Part shown: positions 54,296 to 62,634 of the stretch, piece after piece | How the letters are laid out: each line of letters opens with the position of its first letter | Numbering within the stretch: the stretch's first letter is position 1 | Assembly: GCA_018267825.1 (NCBI GenBank) | Contig: JAFDXR010000021.1 | Coordinates: forward strand, 62,001-126,000 | Length of the DNA stretch: 64,000 nucleotides | Origin: Bacteroidota bacterium | GTDB lineage: Bacteria > Bacteroidota > Bacteroidia > B-17B0 > Aurantibacillaceae | Reading direction: 5' to 3' | Notes under the pieces: generated by a model | Database searches by the model: none | Seen by the model: only the letters and a program-made list of their open reading frames with translations | What the model was told of the DNA's origin: nothing | Position numbers and translations under genes: made by a program

Positions 54296-55879
54296 ATGCA
54301 AACGAATGAACATATTAATCCGGACAATTTAGACGACTTGCTCAAAGACGCCTTTCTTGATCTGAATCCCGACGATGCCACAGACAGCCGCCTGATGGAT
54401 GAAGTTGCGTCGAGCATTTACAGCCGCGAATGGCCGGGCGGACAAGCCCCTGCCGGTACCGGCAAAACTCCCGGAAAAATCAGCACGATCAAACCGTGGA
54501 TCTGGTATTTATCATCGGTTCTGTTACTGGCAATACTCGGCTATGCGGCATGGGCATGGCTTGGTAATACAAGTCATGAAACAGAAGAAATTGCTGACAA
54601 TACCCCACCTATAAATTCAGCTGTTAACCAGACAAACACACTTTCCTCTTCCGGCGAAGCTGTATCCGCTACCACCGTAGCCCTGGCCTCTCTGAACCAG
54701 GAGCAGGAACAGGTTTCCAAAGTCACTGAAAAATCCGCATCAAACGTTCCGTATACCAAAGAAAAAAACATATCAAAAAATAATGATACGGAAAACACGT
54801 ATAATGGCACCGGATATACAACACGAACGATCATTCAAAGCGTATCTTCAAAAGACGATAAACAACAGGTATCAAATTCAAATAACACAGTAGTAACGGC
54901 TTCTGTAACTGAAACCCACCCGACAACAGAATCCGATTTGCAGAACCAGGCGCAGAAAACCGACAGTATGACTGTTGTTACACAAACTGTCTCTTTACTG
55001 AGCCCCGAAGAACTCAAAGCGCATGAAATAAAACTGTCTACCATGATGGGCACTATGGCCGGTCTTAAATTCGACGATTACAGCTTTATTCATGTAGATG
55101 ACCCGGCTGCCAATATTAAAACCGAGTTTTACCTGAAAAAATATGAGGTTACAATTAAGGAATATAAATTATTCCTCGACGATCTTCTGGCTCATGGTAA
55201 ATCCAAAGAATACGAGGTAGCCCGGCCGAAGCCCGAATTGGTGTGGAATGACCCGAAAGACAAAAGCAGCAAAAAATTCCTGTTGCAGTATTTACAGAAA
55301 AACACCTTCGAAAATTATCCGATTATCTGCATCTCCAAAGAAGGCATGGAAATGTATTGCTCATGGATCAAACAGCAGATAGAATCCTATTACAAAAGGA
55401 ATAAAAACACCATTTCCCTCGATGTGCGCCTCCCTTACCTCACAGAGTGGAAATACGCTGCTTCCGCTGGTAAGCGGAGTCACAAATATGGCACAGCCAA
55501 TGGACGCCTGAAAATGCTCGGCTGGAGAACGCATTATATTGCCAACTTCGCCGAATCGCAACGGAAATTCGTAGCGCTCGACGACACCAATGCCACAAAA
55601 CCAAGCGATGCACAATCGGTGAGAACGGTAAACCGCTATGTGTTTACAACAGCCAGCAGCGAGAATTCGGCAGTGTTTCACCTCAATAACATGAGTGGTA
55701 ATGTGTCGGAAGTAGTCATTACACCGGGTGAAAACAACGTTAAAATATACAGAACCATCGGCGGTAACTGGAACAGCAACAAAAAATTCCTGAAGATCAA
55801 TGCCGAAGATGAGTTCAATGGTAATATCAGTCCATCACCTTTTATCGGTTTCAGACCGGTGATTATGATAAATAAGTAA
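54296..55879 (+). CDS. Transmembrane protein with SUMF1/formylglycine-generating-enzyme-like domain, possible anti-sigma
   Basis: A 527-residue protein with an N-terminal cytoplasmic part (1-65) that includes a conserved-looking segment (NLDDLLKDAFLDLNPDDATD). One membrane helix is at about 66-90 (IWYLSSVLLLAILGYAAWAW), then a Ser/Thr-rich linker (95-235). A C-terminal domain (about 250-527) resembles the SUMF1 (FGE/GldJ/GldK) fold: LKKYEVTIKEYKLFLDDL, LPYLTEWKYAA, NMSGNVSEVV, GGNWNSNKKF and PSPFIGFRPVIM. Active-site cysteines of FGE are not evident, as in GldK/GldJ. The single-TM topology directly after an ECF sigma gene suggests an anti-sigma or receptor, which is inference. Confidence 0.75.
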   Translation: MQTNEHINPDNLDDLLKDAFLDLNPDDATDSRLMDEVASSIYSREWPGGQAPAGTGKTPGKISTIKPWIWYLSSVLLLAILGYAAWAWLGNTSHETEEIADNTPPINSAVNQTNTLSSSGEAVSATTVALASLNQEQEQVSKVTEKSASNVPYTKEKNISKNNDTENTYNGTGYTTRTIIQSVSSKDDKQQVSNSNNTVVTASVTETHPTTESDLQNQAQKTDSMTVVTQTVSLLSPEELKAHEIKLSTMMGTMAGLKFDDYSFIHVDDPAANIKTEFYLKKYEVTIKEYKLFLDDLLAHGKSKEYEVARPKPELVWNDPKDKSSKKFLLQYLQKNTFENYPIICISKEGMEMYCSWIKQQIESYYKRNKNTISLDVRLPYLTEWKYAASAGKRSHKYGTANGRLKMLGWRTHYIANFAESQRKFVALDDTNATKPSDAQSVRTVNRYVFTTASSENSAVFHLNNMSGNVSEVVITPGENNVKIYRTIGGNWNSNKKFLKINAEDEFNGNISPSPFIGFRPVIMINK

Positions 55880-55888
55880 ATTTGTTTC

Positions 55889-56215
55889 ATGACAATTCAT
55901 GAAGCACAGCAAAAGGTTGATACCTGGATTAAACAATACGGCGTTCGCTATTTCAACGAATTAACCAACACGGCCATCCTGATGGAAGAAGTGGGCGAAG
56001 TTGCCAGGATTATGGCGCGCCGCTATGGCGAACAATCTGAAAAAGAAAGCGATAAAGGAAAGAACCTGGCCGACGAACTGGCGGATGTTATGTTCGTACT
56101 GATCTGCCTGGCTAATCAAACCGGCATTAACCTCGAGGAAGCCCTGGTAAAGAACCTCGATAAAAAGACCAACCGCGATACCGACCGGCATCACAATAAT
56201 GAAAAATTAAAGTAA
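55889..56215 (+). CDS. MazG-like nucleotide pyrophosphohydrolase
   Basis: A 108-residue single-domain all-alpha NTP-PPase of the MazG superfamily (dUTPase/iMazG type). The metal motif EEVGEVARIMARRYGEQ and DELADVMFVLICLANQTGI provide the EXXE...EXXD acidic residues. It is probably a housecleaning enzyme. It lies 9 bases after the SUMF1-like gene, likely in the same transcript. Confidence 0.9.
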   Translation: MTIHEAQQKVDTWIKQYGVRYFNELTNTAILMEEVGEVARIMARRYGEQSEKESDKGKNLADELADVMFVLICLANQTGINLEEALVKNLDKKTNRDTDRHHNNEKLK

Positions 56216-56289
56216 TTTAACGGCGATTTTGGGTGAAAAAACCCGATATTTGTATGTACAATTATTAACCAACACTAACCTAAAAAGAT

Positions 56290-56700
56290 ATGTATCCTGA
56301 AGCGATAGTAAAACCGATGAAAGCCGAATTAACGGACGCAGGTTTCGAAGATCTTTCAACGCCTGAAAAAGTAAAAGAAGCGATCAACTCATCTGAAACT
56401 GTATTAATGGTCGTTAACTCTGTATGCGGATGCGCCGCAGGCGCCTGCCGTCCCGGAGTGAAACTCAGCCTGAGCAATGCTAAAAAACCGGTTAAACTAA
56501 CCACTGTTTTCGCCGGTTTCGACACCGACGCTGTAGCTGAAGCCCGTAAACACTTTGCGCCTTACCCGCCATCGTCGCCAAGTATTGCCTTATTTAAAAA
56601 TGGCGAACTGGTGCACTTTGTAGAGCGACACAACATCGAAGGCCGAAGCGCCGCCATGATCGGGGAACACCTCAAAATGGTTTACGACGAATTTTGTTAA
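56290..56700 (+). CDS. BrxA/BrxB-family bacilliredoxin
   Basis: A 136-residue thioredoxin-fold protein of the YphP/YqiW (DUF1094) family, which removes bacillithiol from mixed disulfides on proteins. The active site is the family's unusual CGC motif (C46-G47-C48 in VVNSVCGCAAGACRP), with an additional cysteine at about C53 and a C-terminal Cys. FAPYPPSSPSIALFKNGELV is typical. BshB1 at 687 shows that the organism has bacillithiol biosynthesis. A strong terminator follows. Confidence 0.93.
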   Translation: MYPEAIVKPMKAELTDAGFEDLSTPEKVKEAINSSETVLMVVNSVCGCAAGACRPGVKLSLSNAKKPVKLTTVFAGFDTDAVAEARKHFAPYPPSSPSIALFKNGELVHFVERHNIEGRSAAMIGEHLKMVYDEFC

Positions 56701-56706
56701 TAAAAA

Positions 56707-56735
56707 AACCCGGGCCGCATCGCCCGGGTTTTTTG
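56707..56735 (+). terminator. Terminator of the bacilliredoxin gene
   Basis: AACCCGGGC (56707-56715) pairs with GCCCGGGTT (56722-56730) around a 6-base loop and is followed by a T run. It begins about 7 bases after the stop codon. Confidence 0.88.
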
Positions 56736-56765
56736 TTTTACTTACTTGCATTATATTTTTATGCC

Positions 56766-57782
56766 ATGACCGTTACAAGCAACGTATCGCTTCAGCCATT
56801 CAATACTTTTGGAATACAGGCATCCTGCAGGTATTTCACAGAAATAAACTCCATAAACGATTTACAGGAACTTCAGAAAGAACCTGCATTTATGCAGCCC
56901 CTGAAACTCATTTTGGGTGGCGGCAGTAATCTTCTGCTGACGAAGGATGTTGACGGCATTGTGATTAAAAACAACCTGAAAGGCATCAGCATTGTTTCAC
57001 AAACGGAAGACTATGTCCTGGTGAAATGTGCAGCCGGCGAGGTATGGCACAATTTTGTGATGTGGACCATCGGGCAGAATCTCGGCGGGCTTGAAAACCT
57101 TTCCCTGATTCCGGGATGCACCGGCGCCAGCCCGATGCAAAATATTGGCGCCTACGGCGTGGAAATAAAAGACACCTTTCACGAACTGGAAGCCATTGAT
57201 ATGAAAACAGGAGAGCTGGTTCGTTTTGATAATAACGCATGCAAGTTCGGCTACCGCGAAAGCGTGTTTAAACGCGACTATAAAGACCGGTACTTTATTG
57301 CTTCCGTTACATTTAAGCTCAGCAAAAAACCTGTGTACCACATTGAGTACGGCGCTATTAAACAGCAACTGGATGCCATGGGGATAACAGAACTTTCGCT
57401 GCGCGCCATATCTGACGCTGTGATTCATATCCGCCGCAGCAAATTACCCGACCCGGCTGTGATAGGCAATGCCGGTAGTTTTTTTAAAAATCCCGAAGTA
57501 TCTGCCGAAAAATACAATAGCTTAAAGGAATCGTTTCCTAACCTCGTGGCTTATCCACTTGAAAATGGTTCCTATAAACTGGCTGCAGGCTGGCTTATTG
57601 AACAAAGCGGCCTGAAAGGCTACAGGGCCGGAGATGCCGGCGTGCATACATTGCAGGCACTCGTACTTGTAAATTATGGCAAGGCCAGCGGAAAAGACAT
57701 CTACAACCTTTCCACGCATGTACTGCAAACCGTTAGTCAGAAATTTGGTGTGGAACTCGAACGCGAGGTCAATATCATCTGA
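56766..57782 (+). CDS. murB: UDP-N-acetylmuramate dehydrogenase
   Basis: FAD- and NADPH-dependent reduction of UDP-GlcNAc-enolpyruvate, the second step after MurA. The 338-residue protein has the FAD-binding pattern LGGGSNLLL, PGCTGASPMQNIGAYGVEI and the catalytic serine in GNAGSFFKNPEV. The length and the C-terminal domain (AAGWLIEQSGLKGYRAGDAGVH in part) mark the type I (E. coli-like) form. The ATG at 56766 begins TVTSNVSLQPFNTFGIQA; the frame is open to 56694 but that covers a terminator. It converges on the GlmU-like gene. Confidence 0.95.
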   Translation: MTVTSNVSLQPFNTFGIQASCRYFTEINSINDLQELQKEPAFMQPLKLILGGGSNLLLTKDVDGIVIKNNLKGISIVSQTEDYVLVKCAAGEVWHNFVMWTIGQNLGGLENLSLIPGCTGASPMQNIGAYGVEIKDTFHELEAIDMKTGELVRFDNNACKFGYRESVFKRDYKDRYFIASVTFKLSKKPVYHIEYGAIKQQLDAMGITELSLRAISDAVIHIRRSKLPDPAVIGNAGSFFKNPEVSAEKYNSLKESFPNLVAYPLENGSYKLAAGWLIEQSGLKGYRAGDAGVHTLQALVLVNYGKASGKDIYNLSTHVLQTVSQKFGVELEREVNII

Positions 57783-57794
57783 TACTGCCCCACT

Positions 57795-58976
57795 CTATTT
57801 CTTCTGGCGTTGCGCCGCCGTTTGCCTGAATACCTCTGTCAGAATTGCTTTTTCAACATCGCTCAGTTCCATACCCCTGCGGGCATATACACGCTCTGCC
57901 GTTTCAAAGAATTTCTCTGGTTTATAGATTTCAAAGCCCTGCGCACCACCCCATGAAAATGAAGGCACATGCGTTGGTGGAAAATCACCGCCATAGATAT
58001 TGGCAGCCACGCCCACAACCGTTCCTGTATTGAACATGGTATTGATTCCGCATTTGCTGTGATCACCCATCATGAGTCCACAAAACTGTAAACCGGTATC
58101 TTCCGCTTTTTGACTTGTGTAATTAAATAGTTTGACGTTTGCGTAATTATTCTTCAGGTTACTGTTATTGGTATCAGCCCCCAGGTTACACCATTCACCG
58201 ATCACGCTATTGCCCAGGAAACCGTCGTGAGCCTTATTGGAAAACCCAAAAATCACCGAGTTATTTATTTCGCCACCCACTTTACTGTGCGGACCAATCG
58301 TTGTAGGGCCATATACTTTTGTGGAAAGTTTTAATGCACTGTGTTCGCCAAGCGCAAAAGGGCCGCGCACAACCGAATTTTCCATCACTTCCGCCTCTTT
58401 ACCTATATAAATAGGCCCACCCTTTGTATTCAGGGTACTGGCTTCTACAACAGCTCCTTCCTCCAGAAATACCAGCGAAGCATCACCGATCACCGTATTC
58501 GTATCACTCAGTTTCTGCGATCTACGGCCTTTGGTGAGTAATTCAAAATCCTGTTTGATCGCCTCTCCGTTCTTCGAAAAAATATCCCACACATGATTTA
58601 CCATGGTAACATCGATCGTTAAGTCGGTAGCATTTTCGCGCAGCCTGGCTTCATCAAAAGCAGCTTCGCCCAGTTTAAACGCAATGATGTCATTGCCCTT
58701 GGTAAGCACATTGCCTACTTCCATTTTCATGATCATGTTGGCCAGTTCTTTCGACGGGCAGACCTTTCCATTAATAAAAACAGAATCGCGATCTCTTTTC
58801 AGAGGGTATTTACCCTGGAGCCACGGAGCCGTAAGATAAGACAACGGTGCCTGCAGGTAATGCGCCCATTTCTCCTCTATGGTCAGAATACCCATGCGTA
58901 TGGCACAAACCGGTCGTGTAAACGTAAATGGTAAAAGTTCGGTTCTTGATGGATCGTCAAACAGAATATAGTTCAT
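57795..58976 (-). CDS. GlmU-like sugar nucleotidyltransferase-family protein with left-handed beta-helix
   Basis: A 393-residue cytoplasmic protein. The N-terminal half (1-170) begins MNYILFDDPSRTELLPFTFTRP, typical of a Bacteroidota group of putative sugar nucleotidyltransferases lacking the standard GXGTRMXXXXPK loop. The C-terminal half (180-370) has hexapeptide repeats of a left-handed beta-helix (TVIGDASLVFLEEGAVVEAS, HSKVGGEINNSVIFG, NLGADTNNSNLKNNYANVK). Acyl- or nucleotidyl-transfer to a sugar phosphate is likely; the substrate is unknown. It lies directly downstream of the large repeat protein gene (11-base gap). Confidence 0.83.
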   Translation of the reverse strand: MNYILFDDPSRTELLPFTFTRPVCAIRMGILTIEEKWAHYLQAPLSYLTAPWLQGKYPLKRDRDSVFINGKVCPSKELANMIMKMEVGNVLTKGNDIIAFKLGEAAFDEARLRENATDLTIDVTMVNHVWDIFSKNGEAIKQDFELLTKGRRSQKLSDTNTVIGDASLVFLEEGAVVEASTLNTKGGPIYIGKEAEVMENSVVRGPFALGEHSALKLSTKVYGPTTIGPHSKVGGEINNSVIFGFSNKAHDGFLGNSVIGEWCNLGADTNNSNLKNNYANVKLFNYTSQKAEDTGLQFCGLMMGDHSKCGINTMFNTGTVVGVAANIYGGDFPPTHVPSFSWGGAQGFEIYKPEKFFETAERVYARRGMELSDVEKAILTEVFRQTAAQRQKK

Positions 58977-58987
58977 ATAAAATTTTA

Positions 58988-61900
58988 TTAAGGGCGTTTT
59001 GGTTTAACCGGCGATTGTACTCCATTTCCATTACCTCCGGGGTTTACAACAGGGTTACTATCTGTGGCAGGGTAAGTTACAGTAGCAGCCTTATCTGCAC
59101 TACCACCGGCATTGGTAGCTTTTATATCCAGAATATTGGCACCATTACTCAGCGGCGTCGTAAATGAAACCAGGTTGGTAGCAGGATCGAATGTAAAATT
59201 GGTAACCACAACCGAATTAAACTTCACTTCGAGCTGGCTGGCACTTGTAATGTTGTATACTACTGCTGTATAGGTAAACGTCTGATCATTGGTTGAGAAA
59301 TTGTCTCCGGCCGGATTGGTAAACATAAGCCCCGGAGGTTTTTCATTGTTATGTGTCACCACTTTAATGCCGCCTTCACCCGGATTTGAGTTGGTACGGG
59401 TGGCAAAGGTTACAGTTGCCTGTTTCGTATCAGTACCATCATTATTGGTTGCAGTCACCATGATCACGTTAGCACCATTTTGAAGATTGTCGGTAAAGCT
59501 ACCGTTTCCGCTTGCAGCATCAAAAGCAAACGCACTTACGACATTGCCATTCAGTTTAACTATTACCTGGTTTTGCTGCACATTGCTCACATTAAAATTG
59601 AATGTATAAGCAGGATTACTTACAGTAGGGTTTCCTGAGGGTTGGCTAATGCTCACAACCGGCGGATGTAATACGGTGCGTTGCTGCTTTGTAACTGTTG
59701 CCGATTTTGTATCAGAGCCATCGTTGTTATTTGCCTGGATCTGCAGTGTATTGGGGCCATTACCAAGGGCACCCGTAAATTCAAAATAACCATTGTTAAA
59801 TGTAAAATTGGTAACATTTACATTATTGTAAGTAACTGCCAGTTGCGAGGCAGATGAGATATTCTGGATGGTTGCTTTATAGGTATAGGATGGTGAATAC
59901 GTAGAACCATTGCCACCGGCCGGAGCATTAAATGTGATCTGTGGCGGGAGTTTAATATCCTCGTGGGTTCTGTAAACCACCGTAACAGATTTTGAATCGT
60001 TACCCGATGCGTTTGTCGCAGTAATAGTCAATACGTTATTTCCAACGGTGAGAGCCACACCGTTCAGAATGACTTCTTTGGTAGCCGGATTATAAATGAA
60101 ATAAACTGCATTACCGTTCAGTGTTACAGTTATATCGGGTTTCCCTGTTACACCGGTCACCGAAGCTTTGAAATTATAGGTAGCGTTATCGGTGGCGTTT
60201 GCCTCTGTTTCAGGCACGATGAAGGTTACAACAGGTGGTGGAAGTTGGATTTGTTCGTGCGGACGATAAACCACGTAAACAGATTTGCTGTCGGTTCCAA
60301 AGCTGTTTTTGCCGGAAACAGTAAACATGTTATTTCCAACAATAAGAGCTACATTATTTAATGTTACTTCTTTGGTGGCGGTGTTGAAATTAAAGGCCAC
60401 CGGAGAACCGTTTAATGTCACTGTAATATCTCCCTGTGAGGCAACATTCATCACGGTTGCATTGATATTGTAAACCGCGTTATCGGTTGAGTTTGCTTCG
60501 GAAGCCGGATTCACAAAGGTTACCAGTGGCGGTTTTCCCTGTTTTACCTGTCCGTTGTAGATAATGGCGGTAGATTTTGAATCTGATCCGAAATTATTAT
60601 TGGCAGTAATGTTAATGCTGTTGCTGCCTATCATAAGAGATACAGGAATTTCCACCCGTTTCAGGTTATTATCGAAAGTGAAATACACACCAGTTGTGCC
60701 ATTCAGACTTACCTGGATCTGGCTTTGGCTGCTTACATTCAACACCTGTGCTTTTACAGTATGGCTTGCCGACAAAGAAGTATACGGATTTTGTACCGGG
60801 TCAATATATGTAATAACAGGTGGTGGCGATTGCTGCTGTTGCTGCAATACCTGGTATATGATTGTAGCCGTTTTGGAATCGACCCCAAAAGCATTACTTG
60901 CTTTTACAACAATGGTATTGTTGCCCTGCATAAGTGTTAATGGTAGACTTAACTGATAATTTGTAGTGTTGTACGAGAAATTTGATGTCTGAACACCATT
61001 TACGGTCACAGCTATATCAGCGGCACCATTCACACCGGTTACAATAGCCAGAAGCGAATACTGCGGCTGATTGGTGGTATAAGGGTTTACCGATGGATTT
61101 ACAATAGTAACCTGCGGTGGATTACCCTGTGGCGTTTCGGCAGGTTTCCTGTATTCAATGTATACCGTTTTTGAATCTGTACCCGACACATTGGTTGCTT
61201 TGATTTTCACAAAATTAGTTCCCTCGTTCAGTGTAGCCATATACTCCAGTATATGTGTAGTCGGGTTGAATGTGAAATTACTTTGATTAAAGGCATTTAA
61301 CTTAAGCTGAATCTGAGAAGCACTCTCAACATTTAAAACCTGTGCACGAACCAGGTACTGTGCAACGCTCACAGTGCTCGATGTTGTAGCCGGATTAATA
61401 AAATCAACAATTGGTTTTGGAACCACATAAGGCGGATTCGTGCTGGCAGCTATCGTACTTGTAGGAACTACTGAATTGGTTGGCACCACGGTATTAGTAG
61501 TGGTTACCGTATTGGAATAAACCGGCACATAGGCGCGTGTCGTATCTACAGTATTTTTATGGCCTTTGCCTCTGAGCGTAAACAACAGGTTAATGCCCGT
61601 GTAGTGATAATAGTCTTTGCTTCCTGCAATCCAGTCATTGTTATGCCCCAGTTTGCCGTCCAGTAAATCCGCATTTACACCTTGCGGAAATGTCAGTTTA
61701 TATTCCCATAGCATAGAGAAGCCGGGCGAAAACTGGTATCCCAGGCCAATACCACAGGATGGTGAAAATGTGATCAGGTTCCCCCCCTTGCTGCCGTATG
61801 CATTGGATTCATAACTCTTGTCGTACATCGAGCGCAGTGAGCTCAGGGTTTGTGTAGAATTTCCACTGGAGTCAATTTTACTGAAATTGTAAAGCTTATT

Positions 61901-62413
61901 GTCTGCATCTTTGAGGTTGGTATATGTTCTGAAGCTTGTCATACCAACGCCTCCCCATAAGTTGAGCAACACATGGGTTTGTTCACGCAGGCGATTGAAT
62001 GAAATCTGGAGTTCCAGGGAGCCTTCCCCTAATTTCATTTTGTAGTTGTCGTATACATAACGACGGTAAGCGGGCATGCTGTCTACAAAGTTTACAGACG
62101 GATCGTATTTTCCATTCAATGCGTCGTTATGCTGAATATCATAATTCCGGGAGGTTCCAATCCCGTATGTATTGGCCGCCAGATAACGGCCGCGGATCGC
62201 AAAAGAGAAAAAGTTTGTTTTATTTTCCCCCAGGCCTTTCTCCAGTGTGAAACCACCGCCTACACCGGCTTTGCTCCGGATATCGGATGTTTGCCAGGCC
62301 GCACCTATATTCAAACCAAGGCGCCAGGAGTTATAGTAACGGGAGTAGTCAGATGTTTGTGAGAACAACCAAACCGGAATTAATAAAAAAAGCAGGAAGT
62401 AATGTTTTTTCAT
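58988..62413 (-). CDS. Secreted protein with N-terminal barrel-like domain and eight Ig-like repeats
   Basis: The 1141-residue product has a signal peptide (1-19) and an N-terminal domain (20-275) rich in alternating strands (WRLGLNIGAAWQTSDI, FSFAIRGRYLAANTYGI), resembling an OmpA-like eight-stranded outer-membrane barrel. A Thr/Pro/Val linker follows (about 290-335). Eight tandem modules of about 85-100 residues make up the rest, each with the core VTFVNPASEANST..YNINATVMNV, a VTLNGSPV turn, GNNxFTVxGKNSFGTDSKSV and a Pro-rich joint. The C-terminus is PVKPKRP with no T9SS domain. It is likely an outer-membrane protein extending Ig-like arms; partners are unknown. The OmpA-domain gene lies upstream. 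Confidence 0.78.
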   Translation of the reverse strand: MKKHYFLLFLLIPVWLFSQTSDYSRYYNSWRLGLNIGAAWQTSDIRSKAGVGGGFTLEKGLGENKTNFFSFAIRGRYLAANTYGIGTSRNYDIQHNDALNGKYDPSVNFVDSMPAYRRYVYDNYKMKLGEGSLELQISFNRLREQTHVLLNLWGGVGMTSFRTYTNLKDADNKLYNFSKIDSSGNSTQTLSSLRSMYDKSYESNAYGSKGGNLITFSPSCGIGLGYQFSPGFSMLWEYKLTFPQGVNADLLDGKLGHNNDWIAGSKDYYHYTGINLLFTLRGKGHKNTVDTTRAYVPVYSNTVTTTNTVVPTNSVVPTSTIAASTNPPYVVPKPIVDFINPATTSSTVSVAQYLVRAQVLNVESASQIQLKLNAFNQSNFTFNPTTHILEYMATLNEGTNFVKIKATNVSGTDSKTVYIEYRKPAETPQGNPPQVTIVNPSVNPYTTNQPQYSLLAIVTGVNGAADIAVTVNGVQTSNFSYNTTNYQLSLPLTLMQGNNTIVVKASNAFGVDSKTATIIYQVLQQQQQSPPPVITYIDPVQNPYTSLSASHTVKAQVLNVSSQSQIQVSLNGTTGVYFTFDNNLKRVEIPVSLMIGSNSINITANNNFGSDSKSTAIIYNGQVKQGKPPLVTFVNPASEANSTDNAVYNINATVMNVASQGDITVTLNGSPVAFNFNTATKEVTLNNVALIVGNNMFTVSGKNSFGTDSKSVYVVYRPHEQIQLPPPVVTFIVPETEANATDNATYNFKASVTGVTGKPDITVTLNGNAVYFIYNPATKEVILNGVALTVGNNVLTITATNASGNDSKSVTVVYRTHEDIKLPPQITFNAPAGGNGSTYSPSYTYKATIQNISSASQLAVTYNNVNVTNFTFNNGYFEFTGALGNGPNTLQIQANNNDGSDTKSATVTKQQRTVLHPPVVSISQPSGNPTVSNPAYTFNFNVSNVQQNQVIVKLNGNVVSAFAFDAASGNGSFTDNLQNGANVIMVTATNNDGTDTKQATVTFATRTNSNPGEGGIKVVTHNNEKPPGLMFTNPAGDNFSTNDQTFTYTAVVYNITSASQLEVKFNSVVVTNFTFDPATNLVSFTTPLSNGANILDIKATNAGGSADKAATVTYPATDSNPVVNPGGNGNGVQSPVKPKRP
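59015..61420 (-). repeat. Eight coding repeats of Ig-like modules
   Basis: At the protein level eight diverged modules recur at about 255-300 bases each, joined by Pro-rich linkers. DNA identity is modest, so the duplications are old or the repeats are evolving quickly. Modules 4 and 5 are the most alike. Confidence 0.65.
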
Positions 62414-62573
62414 AGGTCGATGTTTAATTTTTTCACACTTTATTTCAGTAATCGTTTTATTTTATTTTTCGCAACAGGCTTTGCCATTCTACCTGTTACA
62501 AAAACAACTTGTAAATACCCGGGGCTATCAAACAGACTAAGCAACTGAGGCGTATGCAAAGTAAAGTTTTAAA

Positions 62574-62602
62574 AACAAAAAAACACAGACCCGGGTCTAT
62601 GT
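62574..62602 (-). terminator. Terminator after the OmpA-family gene
   Basis: Read on the minus strand, ACATAGACCC pairs with GGGTCTGTGT (one G-T pair) and is followed by seven T. A T run also exists on the other strand, so it could work in both directions. It lies 30-60 bases past the stop at 62635. Confidence 0.75.
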
Positions 62603-62634
62603 TTTTTTAAATAATTAAAAACTATGCCAAATTT

